Positions 1 through 9,358 are shown, numbered from the stretch's first letter. The stretch: DNA of 64,000 bases from Phytoactinopolyspora mesophila (GCF_010122465.1 NZ_WLZY01000005.1:62001-126000); one strand, 5' to 3'. Notes: generated by a model not told the origin, from the sequence alone. Translations and numbers: made by a program.

Positions 1-1378
1 GCTCTAGCAGCTCGCCCGCTTGGGCGGCGTCCTGGTGTTCGCCGAGCAGTTCGGTCAAACGCTCCATTTGCCTGGCGAACGCCCTGGCATCGTCGCCCAG
101 TGCGAGGGCGACGCATTCAGCAGCATAGCGAGTGCGCTTGGCCAAGAGCCGTACGTCATGCCACTGCTGCGGGTCCGACTCACCGTTGAGATCACTGGCG
201 GCGGACCACAGCCGCTCCCACGCCCCGCGCACCAACTGTGGGAGAACGTCGCGGGCAAGCCCCGGGTCTTGGCCGGTCAGTGGCGGACGGCCCCCGGTAC
301 GGGCGAACTCCTCATGAAGCGCCACGTAGCGGCCGGCGCCGAGCAACTCCGATGCGGCGGCCCGGGCGCGTTGGACCGAGGTCTCCAGCTCGGCGTCCAG
401 ATATTGACGGGCCCGCTCAGCGGGTACTTCAGCCGGGAGTTCTGTGACGTGGGCGCGCAGCCGTGCCCGCAGTACCTCGTACTCTCGTAGCTCACCCAGG
501 CCTCGGGCGAACCATGCGAGCTCGCCGCGCATGTGGCCGGCCCACCCTGGGTCCAGCAGCGGCCGGAAGGTACGGATGGCCGACCTCAGCCGGCGTGCCG
601 CAACCCGCATCTTGTGTACGGCGTCTTCCGATTGCTCCGGATGGCGGCGAAAGGCGATGTCGGCGTCGCGCAGGGCCCGCGCCTGCTTGACGACGTAGGC
701 GGTTGCGGCGCTGCCCGCGGGGCTGTCCGGCTGTGGAGGCTCGGCCGGTGGTATCTCAGCTGCCGAGGCAGCGGCAGGGCCGAGCGCGCGCACGACCTTC
801 GCCACGAACTCGCCGCTGACCGCGCCTGCTGAGGCCAAGGCTTCGGCGACGTGATCGAGGACCTTACCGGCCTGGCGCTGCTCGAGTTCCAGCTCCCGGA
901 ATCGTGCGGTGACAGTGCCATCCGGCGAGATCACATGGACGGTGTCGTCGACGAGTTCGGCGACAGGCCTGCCCTTGCCGTTCCGAATCTCCAATTTCGA
1001 GCGGTCCGTCCGAAGGACCGAGACGAGCTGCACGGGCGCCGTCCGGACGATGACCCGGATGATGTCGAGCAGCGCCACCGGCGGAGCGGCGGCGGATGCT
1101 TCTAGTGGCAACCGGATCTCATCGCGCACCTCGGAGGAGGTGCGATCAGCCGGGATCTTCAGGTGCCACCCTTGATCGTCGCCCGTACGGCGCCGCAGCG
1201 TGATGCCTTCCCGGGCGAGCCGGAGGTCCGGCGTGTCGAAGTAGGACGACACGAGCTCGACCGTGCCGAGGTCGTCAACGGCGTCCACGCCTTCGACACC
1301 ATGCAGATCCGGGACGTTGAACAGCCCATGAACGCGGAACTTGTGCTCGACCTCACGCTCGGTGTGAGGGTGAGACAT
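1..1378 (-). CDS. CYTH and CHAD domain protein (partial, C-terminus outside window)
   Basis: The reading frame starts at an ATG at 1378 and stays open to the left edge, so about 459 codons are present and the C-terminus is missing. Residues 9-13 carry the CYTH ExExK signature (E9, E11, K13), followed by the SYFDTPDLRL segment (about 45-54) and basic LRRR (61-64) of the triphosphate tunnel fold. The CHAD helical-bundle signature HKMRVAARRLR lies at about 255-265. CYTH domains bind or hydrolyse triphosphate-type substrates, and CHAD domains are known to bind polyphosphate. The gene lies only 14 bp downstream of polyphosphate kinase in the same direction, so a role in polyphosphate binding or turnover is likely. 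Whether the CYTH domain is catalytic cannot be judged here. Confidence 0.9.
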   Translation of the reverse strand, partial: MSHPHTEREVEHKFRVHGLFNVPDLHGVEGVDAVDDLGTVELVSSYFDTPDLRLAREGITLRRRTGDDQGWHLKIPADRTSSEVRDEIRLPLEASAAAPPVALLDIIRVIVRTAPVQLVSVLRTDRSKLEIRNGKGRPVAELVDDTVHVISPDGTVTARFRELELEQRQAGKVLDHVAEALASAGAVSGEFVAKVVRALGPAAASAAEIPPAEPPQPDSPAGSAATAYVVKQARALRDADIAFRRHPEQSEDAVHKMRVAARRLRSAIRTFRPLLDPGWAGHMRGELAWFARGLGELREYEVLRARLRAHVTELPAEVPAERARQYLDAELETSVQRARAAASELLGAGRYVALHEEFARTGGRPPLTGQDPGLARDVLPQLVRGAWERLWSAASDLNGESDPQQWHDVRLLAKRTRYAAECVALALGDDARAFARQMERLTELLGEHQDAAQAGELLE

Positions 1379-1392
1379 CTGTCCCGGTTCTG

Positions 1393-3480
1393 TCACGTGG
1401 CAGTCCTCCGGCGTCGCTTGCGATCGATCAGTTCTTGCTGCAGATCGGCGAGCGGTTCGCCGTCGGGCCCGGTGTGAACGCGTTTCCAGACGCCGTCCGG
1501 CTGCAGATGCCAGGCGGAGGTACCAGGTTCGAAGGCGAGATCGAACATGGCGTTCAGGTCCTCTAGATGTTGGGTGCTGTTGAGCTTGACGAGGACCTCG
1601 ACGCGGCGGTCGAGATTGCGGTGCATCAGGTCGGCCGAACCGATCCAGTACTCAGGCTGACCGCCGTTCTCGAACGCCATGATGCGCGAGTGCTCGAGAA
1701 AGCGACCGAGGATGCTGACCGCGCGGATGTTGTCCGAGAGGCCGGGAACCCCCGCACGCAGGCTGCAGATGCCACGGATCCAGATGTCGACGGGGACACC
1801 GGCCTGGGATGCGGCGTACAAGGCATCGATCGTCTCTTCGTCCACCAACGAATTCAGCTTGAACCGGATCCGTGCCGGCCGGCCGGCTTCATGATGCTCG
1901 ATCTCCCGGTGGATCCGGTTCAGGATGCCTGGACGCAGCGAATGCGGTGCCACCAGCAGACGGCGGTACTCCGACTCGATCGAGTAACCCGACAAGGTGT
2001 TGAACAGGTGGTTGGCATCCTCGGCGACGTCGGGATCGGCGGTGAGCAGCCCCAGATCTTCGTAGAGCCGTGCGGTCTTGGGATGGTAGTTACCGGTGCC
2101 GATATGGCTGTAACGCCGGATGCCGCCCGCCTCGTCGCGAACCACGAGACAGAGCTTGCAATGTGTCTTCAGCCCCACCAGACCGTAGACCACGTGCACA
2201 CCCGCCTGCTCGAGCTTTCGTGCCCACGTGATGTTGGCCTGTTCGTCGAACCGGGCTTTGATCTCGACCAGTGCGAGGACCTGCTTGCCTGCCTCCGCGG
2301 CGTCCACGAGTGCGTCGATGATAGGTGAATCGCCGCTGGTGCGGTACAGCGTCTGCTTGATCGCCAGCACGTGGGGATCCGCCGCCGCCTGCTCGATGAA
2401 CCGTTGCACGCTGGTCGAGAAGGAGTCGTACGGATGATGGACGAGGACGTCTCCCTGGGAGATGGCCGCGAACATGTCCGCCGGCGCTGCTGACTCGACG
2501 TCGGGCAGGTCGCGATGGGTGGCAGGAAGGAACGGGCGGTACTTGAGCTCAGCTCGGTCGAGGTCGGCAATGCCGCTGAGACCAGTGAGGTCGAGCGGGC
2601 CGGGTAGTGAGAACGTCTCGTGGTGGCTCACACCGAGTTCGCGTTGCAGGAGGTCCAGGACGTGTGGATCGACCGTTTCCTCGACTTCCAGCCGTACCGC
2701 CGGCCCGAATCTGCGCCGCATCAGCTCGCGTTCCATCGCCGTGAGCAGATTCTCGGCGTCGTCCTCCTCCACCTCGAGATCCTCGTTGCGCGTGACCCGG
2801 AACGTGTGATGCTGCTGGATCTGCATGCCGGGGAACAGCAACGACAAATGCGCGGCGATGATGTCTTCGAGCGGAACGAAACGTTGTTCGGACACCGGCA
2901 GGAAACGCGGGAAGTTCGGTGGCACCTTCACCCGGGCGAAATGCTCGGTCTCGTTGAGCGGGTTGCGGAGCATGACGGCCAGATTGAGCGATAGCCCGGA
3001 GATGTAGGGGAACGGGTGCGCGGGATCGACCGCGAGCGGTGTGAGGACGGGGAATATTCGCTCTTGGAACAGCGTGCGGAGTTTGTCGTGTTCGGCGGCG
3101 TCGAGGTCGTCCCAGCGGGGGAGCTCGATGTTCTCCTTGACCAGTGCGGGGAGCACGTCGGTTCGGAAACACTGGGTTTGCCGCGTCATCAGCTCTCGCG
3201 AGCGCTCGAGGGCGCGTTCCAACAGCCCCCGGGGAAGCAGCCCGCTGGCGGCCGGAACGGCCACACCGGCCGCTATGCGGCGTTTCAGGCCCGCGATCCT
3301 GACCATGTAGAACTCGTCCAGATTGCTGGAGAAGATGGAGAGAAAGCGGGCCCGTTCGAGCAGTGGCACGTCTGGATCCTCGGCGAGTTCCAGGACCCGG
3401 GTGTTGAAAGCCAACCAGGACAGCTCGCGGTCGAGGTAGCGTTCCTCCGGGGTGGACTGCTCAGGGGCCATATCACCCAT
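1393..3480 (-). CDS. ppk1: Polyphosphate kinase PPK1
   Basis: PPK1 reversibly transfers the gamma-phosphate of ATP to make inorganic polyphosphate at the membrane or in granules. The N-terminal signature [12 protein letters not shown] sits at about 15-26. The C-terminal phospholipase-D-like half has GLKTHCKL, which holds the His expected to be phosphorylated, and the second His motif [11 protein letters not shown]. From the ATG at 3480 the protein has 695 residues, the usual PPK1 length. The frame stays open upstream to 3612, but that extension would overlap mshD and lacks PPK1-like sequence; ATG at 3471 is a second option. It is third in a minus-strand run glnR-mshD-ppk1-CYTH/CHAD with gaps of 77, 73 and 14 bp, so at least the last two genes are likely cotranscribed. 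Confidence 0.95.
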   Translation of the reverse strand: MGDMAPEQSTPEERYLDRELSWLAFNTRVLELAEDPDVPLLERARFLSIFSSNLDEFYMVRIAGLKRRIAAGVAVPAASGLLPRGLLERALERSRELMTRQTQCFRTDVLPALVKENIELPRWDDLDAAEHDKLRTLFQERIFPVLTPLAVDPAHPFPYISGLSLNLAVMLRNPLNETEHFARVKVPPNFPRFLPVSEQRFVPLEDIIAAHLSLLFPGMQIQQHHTFRVTRNEDLEVEEDDAENLLTAMERELMRRRFGPAVRLEVEETVDPHVLDLLQRELGVSHHETFSLPGPLDLTGLSGIADLDRAELKYRPFLPATHRDLPDVESAAPADMFAAISQGDVLVHHPYDSFSTSVQRFIEQAAADPHVLAIKQTLYRTSGDSPIIDALVDAAEAGKQVLALVEIKARFDEQANITWARKLEQAGVHVVYGLVGLKTHCKLCLVVRDEAGGIRRYSHIGTGNYHPKTARLYEDLGLLTADPDVAEDANHLFNTLSGYSIESEYRRLLVAPHSLRPGILNRIHREIEHHEAGRPARIRFKLNSLVDEETIDALYAASQAGVPVDIWIRGICSLRAGVPGLSDNIRAVSILGRFLEHSRIMAFENGGQPEYWIGSADLMHRNLDRRVEVLVKLNSTQHLEDLNAMFDLAFEPGTSAWHLQPDGVWKRVHTGPDGEPLADLQQELIDRKRRRRTAT

Positions 3481-3553
3481 GTTGACATGATCATATGAAC
3501 AGTAGGTAGATGCGTTGGTCCTCGTGATGCGGCGGTAACCTGACGGATCGCTT

Positions 3554-4465
3554 TCAGGCGCGCCTGCGGTAGGCCACGTCGACGGAATGCCGGCGGAAAC
3601 CCAGCCGCTCATAGACCTTCAACGCCGGGGCATTGTCGCCTTCGACGTAGAGCATGATCTCGTCGACGCCAGGGACGGACGCGAGGTGCGCCAGGCCCAG
3701 GGCCGTCAGATGGGCGCCGAGCCCGCTGCCCTGAGCGCGCGGTATGACGCCCAACACATAGACCTCGCCCACCGGCCGTGCCTCCGGAAGGTCTGGGGCT
3801 GGCGGATGGCATTTGGTCCAGTGGAAGCCGGCGACGTCACCGGCCGGGTCGACGGCGATGAAGAAGCCTTCGGGGTCGAACCAGGGCTCCGCCTCCGCAG
3901 CGCGGATGTCCGCGAGCGTGCGGCTTCCCTGCTCCGGATGCCAGGAGAAGGCGGCGGCGTTGGCCGAGACCCAGGCTGCTTCGTCTTGTCCGGGTACGAA
4001 GGTACGGACGGTGATGCCCTCCGGTGCGATCGTCTCCGGCACCGGCGCGGATGCGGGCCGGCGCAGTTGAAGTAGTTCTCTGGCCCGAACGAGGTCATGT
4101 CGCGCCGCGAGCGCACGCGCTGCCGGGTGGTCACCGTGTGACCAGATCCATAGCTCGTCGTCCACAGACGAGAGCAGCTCCGTCAGGAGGGCCGCGCCAT
4201 AGCCCTGACCGCGCGCCTCCGGATCGACCAGGAGTTCCGCGGCGCGGCGGGTGCCTTGCGAGCCGGCGAACGCCACGCCCTTCGGGGCAGCCCCGCCCGA
4301 GTCCGGCCCTGCGACCAGCGCGACGTCGATCCGCCCGGCCAGCGCGTGCTGCCAGAGGTCGTCGGAGAACGGCGCGTGGCCGTCCGTGGCTTCAGCGCGT
4401 TCGGCGAGCGCACGCAACTCGTCCAGAACCGTGTCGTTGAATGTCGTGTCCCTGAGGATTCTCAC
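3554..4465 (-). CDS. mshD: Mycothiol synthase (mycothiol acetyltransferase)
   Basis: MshD catalyses the last step of mycothiol synthesis, acetylating the cysteine amine of Cys-GlcN-Ins with acetyl-CoA. The 303 residues form two tandem GNAT modules. The first has the acetyl-CoA loop [14 protein letters not shown] at about 81-94; the second has RAQGSGLGA at about 243-251, followed by the family-typical [19 protein letters not shown]. The length fits the family. It lies directly downstream of glnR in the same direction, the arrangement also known in Mycobacterium (Rv0818-Rv0819). Presence of this gene marks the organism as a mycothiol-using actinobacterium. Confidence 0.95.
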   Translation of the reverse strand: MRILRDTTFNDTVLDELRALAERAEATDGHAPFSDDLWQHALAGRIDVALVAGPDSGGAAPKGVAFAGSQGTRRAAELLVDPEARGQGYGAALLTELLSSVDDELWIWSHGDHPAARALAARHDLVRARELLQLRRPASAPVPETIAPEGITVRTFVPGQDEAAWVSANAAAFSWHPEQGSRTLADIRAAEAEPWFDPEGFFIAVDPAGDVAGFHWTKCHPPAPDLPEARPVGEVYVLGVIPRAQGSGLGAHLTALGLAHLASVPGVDEIMLYVEGDNAPALKVYERLGFRRHSVDVAYRRRA

Positions 4466-4542
4466 ATCCGCATCATCGCGGATGAAGTGAGCCGGCCCCG
4501 GTGCGGGTCAGGGCGGCGAGCATGGCCGGCGCGGGTACGGGA

Positions 4543-5340
4543 TCAGCGCTGCAAGCGCACCGCATCCAGGGACGTAGGAGAGTCGTCTCGCACTGTGAGT
4601 TCAACTGAATGGTTGTCCTCGGGAAGTTCGACGACGGACGGCGCGGAGGTGGTCTGCCTGGATGCGCGCTGCTGTGGTGGTACGAACCGATAGCCGACGT
4701 TGCGGACGGTGCCGATCAGCGCTTCGTGTTCGGCGCCGAGTTTGGCGCGCAGCCGGCGCACGTGGACGTCCACCGTCCGGGTGCCACCGAAGTAGTCATA
4801 CCCCCACACTTCCTGGAGGAGCTGAGCCCGGGTGAAGACCCGGCCCTGATGCTGGGCGAGAAACTTGAGCAGCTCGAACTCTTTGTAGGTGAGTTCAAGA
4901 GTGCGACGCCCGACTCGCGCTGTGTACGTGGCTTCGTCGATGACGAGATCACCGGAGCGGATCTCGTTGGGCTCGTCGTCGTGCACAGCGGCGAGTTTGC
5001 CTTGCGCGAGCCGCAGCCGGGCTTCGACCTCGGCTGGTCCCGCGCTTTCGAGGACGACGTCGTCTATGCCCCAGTCGGCCGTGATGGCGGCCAGGCCGCC
5101 TTCGGTGGCGATGGCCAGGAGCGGGGCGTCGACACCGGTGGTGCGCAGCAGCCGGGTCAGACTGCGCGCCTGAGGCAGATCACGCCGGGCGTCGACGATG
5201 ATCACGTCACCGGCCGGCGCGTCGACCAATGCCGATCCTTCGGCCGGCAGAACCCGCACGTCGTGCAGGAGCAACCCCAGCGCCGGAAGGACCTCGTCAG
5301 AGGGCTGTGGGGCGTTGGTGAGTAGGACGATAGTTGCCAT
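4543..5340 (-). CDS. glnR: GlnR-type orphan response regulator (nitrogen regulator)
   Basis: This is an OmpR-family protein of 265 residues. The atypical receiver domain (about 1-115) keeps an aspartate at residue 50 in IIVDARRD; in GlnR the equivalent residue supports dimerisation without a partner kinase. A winged-helix DNA-binding domain follows at about 130-225, with [34 protein letters not shown] and [11 protein letters not shown], which match actinomycete GlnR closely. GlnR controls ammonium assimilation and wider nitrogen metabolism genes. No histidine kinase gene is adjacent. About 30 residues after the winged helix are poorly conserved. The link to mshD and, further down, ppk1 is seen directly; co-regulation of these genes is inference. 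Confidence 0.92.
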   Translation of the reverse strand: MATIVLLTNAPQPSDEVLPALGLLLHDVRVLPAEGSALVDAPAGDVIIVDARRDLPQARSLTRLLRTTGVDAPLLAIATEGGLAAITADWGIDDVVLESAGPAEVEARLRLAQGKLAAVHDDEPNEIRSGDLVIDEATYTARVGRRTLELTYKEFELLKFLAQHQGRVFTRAQLLQEVWGYDYFGGTRTVDVHVRRLRAKLGAEHEALIGTVRNVGYRFVPPQQRASRQTTSAPSVVELPEDNHSVELTVRDDSPTSLDAVRLQR

Positions 5341-5625
5341 ATCACGTCTCCTGTCGCCAGCCGTGTAAACGCAAAAGGACCCGGGGAGCTCCGTCGCCCA
5401 GGTCCTTACCTGCCGCTAACAATAGCGAACGGAGTGGGTTTGCGGTGAATCGAGCCCGGCTCCAGCCGTCGCTGACGCCGTCGTACAGGGGGCATCCGGG
5501 TGCGGGACCGCCTTGATCGGACGGCATCGCCGGACGTTGCCCGGCTGGCCACCGGCCGGCGAGTACAACTATTCGCATGGCGTGAAGCTGGCGAAACAAC
5601 GCCGAAAGTGTGATGAGATGACGAC
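5341..5625. promoter_or_regulatory. Divergent intergenic region between glnR and the MoaD-like gene
   Basis: No gene is visible in these 285 bp. They hold a hairpin-capable pair AAGGACC (5375-5381) and GGTCCTT (5401-5407) in the glnR leader, and a short palindrome CGCTA-ACAA-TAGCG at 5414-5427. Promoters for glnR (minus) and the sulfur-carrier gene (plus) must lie here, but no convincing -35/-10 pair was identified. Confidence 0.35.
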
Positions 5626-5886
5626 ATGGCGAAAGTGACGCTGCGCTACTGGGCCGCCTTGCGTGCCGCGGCCGGCGTGACCGAGGAGGCATTCGACGTT
5701 TCGACTCTTGACGAGGCCTTTCGGGCAGCCCGTACGGTGCACGGTGAGGACTCTCGTTTTTCCGCCGTGCTCGGCATCTGTGCGGTCATCGTGGACGAAA
5801 CACCGGCCGGGTCCCGTGATCCGGCGCAGGTTCTGCTCGCCGAAGGCTCGGTGGTCGAACTGCTGCCGCCCTACGCCGGCGGTTGA
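5626..5886 (+). CDS. MoaD/ThiS family sulfur carrier protein
   Basis: This is an 86-residue ubiquitin-fold protein that starts MAKVTLRYWAALR and ends in the diagnostic Gly-Gly (LLPPYAGG). In MoaD and ThiS the terminal glycine is adenylated and then thiocarboxylated to deliver sulfur for molybdopterin or thiamine synthesis. No moaE, thiG or E1-like activating enzyme is next to it, so the acceptor pathway is unknown. It opens a plus-strand series that contains thioredoxin, rhodanese and SseC-like genes, which supports a sulfur-transfer role. Confidence 0.85.
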   Translation: MAKVTLRYWAALRAAAGVTEEAFDVSTLDEAFRAARTVHGEDSRFSAVLGICAVIVDETPAGSRDPAQVLLAEGSVVELLPPYAGG

Positions 5887-6044
5887 TAGAACCCGAAACG
5901 GTGGCTTCGGTCTCGCTGTCACACCGCCACCGGACGGGTCGGCTGTGTCGTGGGTCACGTTACAGGCCGGTCATTGACCGGACTGTTGCCGAGTTGTTGC
6001 CTAACCGGCGGAAGCCGGCAGAGTCGGTCTGTAAGGATTGATGA

Positions 6045-6932
6045 GTGCCTTCCGCCCGGTATTCCTTCATCGCTGCTTTGCTGGCAGGTGTGCTTACTCT
6101 GGCCTCAGCCTCCAGTACGGCTTTGATGGCTGGTGGGATCGCCCTCATCCAGGTCGTATTCGCCATGGGCGTGGTGCGTGCGTCTAACATGCGCTCGGCG
6201 CGCCCAGCCGCATGGCTGGCGCTGGCTGGTGGACTTGGCACTTTGATCTGGGTCGAGTTCAACGGCACTCCGGAGCTCGCGCCGATGGCCGTCGTGCTCG
6301 GGCCCACCGTGCTGGTCGCCTTCGTCGTCCAGCTGTTGCGTCGTGACGGGCGGCCGGGACTCAACTCAGCTCTGGCGCTGGTAGTCACTTCATGTGTGCT
6401 GGCCACCTTGCCCGTGGCGTGGTTGGCATTACGGCTCACGCCCGACGGCACAGCGGTCGTCGCGCTGGCGCTGCTGGGCGTGGCCGCCGCGGCATTGGCC
6501 GAGGTGCTGCCCATATCGAGAGCCATCCGCAGGGTCCTGGGCGTGCTGCTGGCCAGCATTGCCGCTGCCGTCCTTGTCGTCGTGGTGGGCCCGGTCGGCG
6601 ACGCGGTGCCGGCGGTCAGCGCCGTCGTGATCTCCGCTTTCGCCGGTGTGATGGCCGCAGTGACTTCCGCGATCGCCGATCGGCTTGCCGGTGAGGTCAG
6701 CGCCGGTGAGGCCCCGGCGTTGGTGTCCGTTCCAGAAGAAGTCACCGTGCCGGATCTAGCCTCGGCCCAGGGCGGCGAGGCGTCGTCTATCGACGTCGAG
6801 GCTCCGGAGCGTGCCACAGTCGAGCCGCGCGCTGTTGCCGCGTTGTCGGTAATCGTGCCGCTACGTGTCGCTGGGCCGTTCGTGGCGGCCGCGCCGACCG
6901 CCTACGTGCTCGGGCGCCTGCTGGTCGGCTGA
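6045..6932 (+). CDS. Conserved actinobacterial integral membrane protein, function unknown
   Basis: A 295-residue protein with about seven hydrophobic segments in the first 210 residues, a soluble acidic linker (about 215-265) and a final hydrophobic stretch. The GTG start at 6045 is preceded by AAGGA (6032-6036). An ATG at 6041 is in another frame. No catalytic motif was recognised. The position between a MoaD-like carrier and a membrane thioredoxin is similar to that of an uncharacterised membrane protein in the mycobacterial glnR-thiX region. A role in sulfur metabolism is inference only. Confidence 0.75.
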   Translation: MPSARYSFIAALLAGVLTLASASSTALMAGGIALIQVVFAMGVVRASNMRSARPAAWLALAGGLGTLIWVEFNGTPELAPMAVVLGPTVLVAFVVQLLRRDGRPGLNSALALVVTSCVLATLPVAWLALRLTPDGTAVVALALLGVAAAALAEVLPISRAIRRVLGVLLASIAAAVLVVVVGPVGDAVPAVSAVVISAFAGVMAAVTSAIADRLAGEVSAGEAPALVSVPEEVTVPDLASAQGGEASSIDVEAPERATVEPRAVAALSVIVPLRVAGPFVAAAPTAYVLGRLLVG

Positions 6933-7057
6933 CCAGGGCTTTGGGTCGCGCGCTACGGTGATTTTACCGTTGTATGCGCTTTCGGCGTGGACACGGATGA
7001 CCGGCTCGGGCCGTGCGGAGTGTCGTCGAAGGAAGAAAACCGGGCACCGGGAGAGTT

Positions 7058-7480
7058 ATGGAGCCTATGACCGGACTTGTCGTTGTGGTAGCGGTGCTCG
7101 CGCTGGCCACGGCTTTCGGGCTGTGGCGACGCCGTAGCGACGGCACCATGCGTGCGGTGCCGGAAGTCTCCGACGCGGAGCCTGACCTCAGCGAGCAGCT
7201 CGGTGGCGATCTCGGCGACCGTGCCACGCTGGTGCAGTTCTCCACGGCGTTCTGTCAGCCATGCCGTGCCGTGCGTGGGACGTTGTCGCATGTGGCGGGC
7301 ACCGAGCGCGGCGTCGAACATATCGAGGTCGACGCGGAGAGCAATCTCGACCTGGTCCGCAGGCTGGGTATCGCCAGGACCCCCACCACGCTTGTCCTCG
7401 ACGGTGCGGGGCGGGTGGTGGGCCGGGCTACGGGTGTGCCGAGCCTCGACGACGTCCGGGCCTCTTTGCCGCCCGCGTGA
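7058..7480 (+). CDS. Membrane-anchored thioredoxin-like protein (ThiX type)
   Basis: The protein has 140 residues: an N-terminal hydrophobic anchor (about 5-22), a basic stop-transfer patch WRRR and a thioredoxin fold. The redox motif FCQPC puts cysteines at residues 66 and 69, and the cis-proline loop appears as ARTPTTLVLD. The ATG at 7058 follows GGGAGAG; the frame continues upstream to 7013 but without family-like sequence, and ATG 7067 is possible. It probably reduces disulfides or persulfides at the membrane. It lies upstream of the cysteine-leader unit and resembles mycobacterial ThiX in motif and context. Confidence 0.85.
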   Translation: MEPMTGLVVVVAVLALATAFGLWRRRSDGTMRAVPEVSDAEPDLSEQLGGDLGDRATLVQFSTAFCQPCRAVRGTLSHVAGTERGVEHIEVDAESNLDLVRRLGIARTPTTLVLDGAGRVVGRATGVPSLDDVRASLPPA

Positions 7481-7516
7481 TGCCCGGCGGAGCAAGCCGC
7501 TGACCAGGGCCGCCCA

Positions 7517-7551
7517 AAAAATGAGACGCGCCGTATCAAAATACGAGACGC
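7517..7551 (+). promoter_or_regulatory. Direct repeat, possible operator of the sulfurtransferase unit
   Basis: GAGACGC occurs at 7523-7529 and again at 7545-7551, each preceded by an A-rich tract (AAAAAT and AAAATAC). The copies are 22 bp apart, about two helical turns, and lie directly upstream of the candidate promoter. This arrangement suits a regulator binding one face of the DNA. The regulator is unknown. Confidence 0.4.
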
Positions 7552-7553
7552 AG

Positions 7554-7583
7554 TGTGACGTGGGAGGAAAAGGGGCTTAGTCT
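7554..7583 (+). promoter_or_regulatory. Candidate promoter of the leader peptide and DUF4395-sulfurtransferase unit
   Basis: A -35-like TGTGAC (7554-7559) and a -10-like TAGTCT (7578-7583) are 18 bp apart. The expected start of transcription, about 7 bp further, coincides with the GTG of the leader peptide at 7591, which would make the message leaderless. Confidence 0.4.
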
Positions 7584-7590
7584 CAGAGGC

Positions 7591-7668
7591 GTGTTCCGCA
7601 CAGAGCTGACCCGCCGCCGCGCCATCGACTACCGGCGCGTGTCCACCATGCTCTGTCGAATGTCCTGA
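7591..7668 (+). CDS. Putative cysteine-responsive leader peptide
   Basis: A 25-codon frame from GTG 7591 to TGA 7666-7668 encodes a basic peptide with RRRAIDYRRVSTMLCRMS at its end. This resembles the small actinobacterial leader peptides with an R-H-I-D-x-x-R-V-S-x-x-L-C pattern found upstream of sulfur genes. It holds one cysteine codon near the end. No good Shine-Dalgarno is close, and the candidate promoter fits leaderless translation. It precedes DUF4395, rhodanese and sseC-like genes by 97 bp. Control by cysteine supply is inferred from family and context. Confidence 0.7.
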   Translation: MFRTELTRRRAIDYRRVSTMLCRMS

Positions 7669-7765
7669 CGGGAGCGGTTTCCGCCTGCCCTTCAGCGTGG
7701 CTTTCGCTGCCCGCTCCCTACGTGTGCGTTCTTCCCCGGCCCGTCCACGTCAGGAGATCTCTACG

Positions 7766-8209
7766 ATGATCGATCCACGAGGTCCACGCTTTGCCGCCGC
7801 TATCACCACGGTTGTGCTTGCTCTAGTGCTGATCACCGGCAACCCGTGGTTGCTGGGCTTTCAAGCCTTGGTCTTCGCTCTCGGGGCGGTGGGGGGCCCT
7901 GCGGCATCGCCGTACTCGTTCGTCTACGCCCGGCTGGTCCGGCCGCGGCTCGGACCACCCGCCGACCTGGAAGACCCGGCGCCACCCCGGTTCGCCCAGG
8001 CTGTCGGGCTGGGCTTCGCCATCGTGGGTCTGATCGGTCTCCTGGCGGGGGCGACCGTCCTGGCCTATATCGCAGTTGGTGCGGCGCTGGCGGCGGCGTT
8101 TCTCAATGCTGCCTTCGGCTTCTGTCTCGGCTGCGAGGTCTACCTGGCCTATCGCCGTATTTTGTCCACCCGTAGTTCCAACAACACACCACCGGAGGTC
8201 ACTCCATGA
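7766..8209 (+). CDS. DUF4395 family membrane protein
   Basis: A 147-residue protein with hydrophobic segments at about 8-24, 28-45, 78-98 and 100-118, and a GFCLGCE motif that places cysteines at residues 120 and 123 at a membrane edge. The start is ATG 7766 after AGGAGA (7752-7757); the frame extends upstream but without family-like sequence. DUF4395 has no established function. Its stop overlaps the start of the sulfurtransferase gene by 4 bp (ATGA), so the two are translationally coupled, and the CxxC pair suggests a redox or sulfur-handling role. Confidence 0.85.
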   Translation: MIDPRGPRFAAAITTVVLALVLITGNPWLLGFQALVFALGAVGGPAASPYSFVYARLVRPRLGPPADLEDPAPPRFAQAVGLGFAIVGLIGLLAGATVLAYIAVGAALAAAFLNAAFGFCLGCEVYLAYRRILSTRSSNNTPPEVTP

Positions 8210-9054
8210 GCCGCGAGTCCGTACTCGTCTCGGCCGATTGGGTCGAGCAGAATCTCGATAACCCCGAGGTCGTCCTCGTCGAAGTCGACGAAGACACCAC
8301 GGCATACGACAAGAACCACATCCGGGGCGCGGTCAAGGTCAACTGGAACGCCGATCTGAAGGATCCCGTGCGACGTGACCTCGTCAACAAGGAGCAGTTC
8401 GAGGCGCTGCTTTCCCGCCTCGGCATCTCGCCGTCGGACACCGTGATTCTGTACGGCGGCAACAACAACTGGTTCGCCGCGTACGCGTATTGGCAGTTCA
8501 AGCTGTTCGGTCATGCCGACGTCCGGCTGCTCGACGGCGGACGGAAGAAGTGGGAACTCGACAACCGCGAACTCGTAGAGGACGTCCCGGAGCGGGCGCC
8601 GACGCAGTACGTCGCGCAAGAGGCGGACAACTCCATCCGCGCCTTCCGCGAAGAAGTGATCAACTCCATCGGTGCGCAGAACCTCGTCGATGTCCGCTCG
8701 CCAGACGAGTACGCAGGCCGGCTGCTCGCCCCGGCCCACCTGCCCCAGGAGGTTTCTCAGGTTCCTGGCCACATCCCGACGGCGGCCAACATTCCCTGGA
8801 GCAAAGCGGCGAACGACGACGGCACCTTCCGGTCCGACGACGAGCTGCGCCAGCTCTACGCCGACGAAGGCGTGGACCTCAACAAGGACACCATCGCCTA
8901 CTGCCGCATCGGCGAGCGTTCGTCGCACACATGGTTCGTGCTGCGGGAGCTCCTCGGTGTGCCGAACGTGAAGAACTACGACGGATCGTGGACCGAGTAC
9001 GGCTCGCTGGTCGGTGTGCCTGTGGCGCTCGGCGATGAGCCTGGGGAGGCCTGA
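8206..9054 (+). CDS. Thiosulfate/3-mercaptopyruvate sulfurtransferase (rhodanese)
   Basis: The protein has 282 residues with two rhodanese domains. The catalytic loop CRIGERS has the active cysteine at about 233; the second domain also has VDVRSPDEY (about 161-169). It closely resembles the CysA2/SseA-type enzymes of actinobacteria, which move sulfane sulfur from thiosulfate or mercaptopyruvate to a thiophilic acceptor. Substrate preference is not decided here. It overlaps DUF4395 by 4 bp and is followed 4 bp later by an SseC-like gene, the same pair as mycobacterial cysA2-sseC. Confidence 0.93.
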   Translation: MSRESVLVSADWVEQNLDNPEVVLVEVDEDTTAYDKNHIRGAVKVNWNADLKDPVRRDLVNKEQFEALLSRLGISPSDTVILYGGNNNWFAAYAYWQFKLFGHADVRLLDGGRKKWELDNRELVEDVPERAPTQYVAQEADNSIRAFREEVINSIGAQNLVDVRSPDEYAGRLLAPAHLPQEVSQVPGHIPTAANIPWSKAANDDGTFRSDDELRQLYADEGVDLNKDTIAYCRIGERSSHTWFVLRELLGVPNVKNYDGSWTEYGSLVGVPVALGDEPGEA

Positions 9055-9058
9055 GCAC

Positions 9059-9358
9059 ATGTGCGGAGCAACAACTGGTGGCGTTTCGCTCGACGGAGTG
9101 GATCTCGCCAAGGAGACCGTCATCCAGGGGGTCGTTTCCCGGGACGACGCGCCGCTGTCCGGCGCCTACGTCCGCCTGCTGGACGCCTCGGGAGAGTTCA
9201 CGGCTGAGGTGCCGACGAGCGCGACAGGTCAGTACCGGTTCTTCGCCGGACCGGGGCAGTGGACGGTCCGGACGCTGGCGCCTGGTGCGCAGCCGGTGGA
9301 CCGTTCGATTGTGGCGTCGAAGGGCGCTATCAATACCCTCGACGTGACCGTTGTCTGA
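9059..9358 (+). CDS. sseC: DUF1416 (SseC-like) protein
   Basis: This 99-residue protein begins MCGATTGG and contains DLAKETVIQGVV and ATGQYRFFAGPGQWTVR, typical of SseC/DUF1416, a small beta-sandwich family found next to rhodaneses in actinobacteria. The ATG at 9059 was chosen because it starts at the conserved MC; the frame runs further upstream inside the sulfurtransferase gene. A single cysteine at residue 2 is a candidate sulfur acceptor. Its biochemical function is not established. It is the last gene before a strong hairpin. Confidence 0.88.
   Translation: MCGATTGGVSLDGVDLAKETVIQGVVSRDDAPLSGAYVRLLDASGEFTAEVPTSATGQYRFFAGPGQWTVRTLAPGAQPVDRSIVASKGAINTLDVTVV

Noticed and set aside
1567-2328. 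Plus-strand frame opposite ppk1
   Set aside because: Shadow of the conserved polyphosphate kinase frame.
3481-3612. N-terminal extension of ppk1 to 3612
   Set aside because: It would overlap the mshD end, is not PPK1-like, and the ATG at 3480 gives the normal length.
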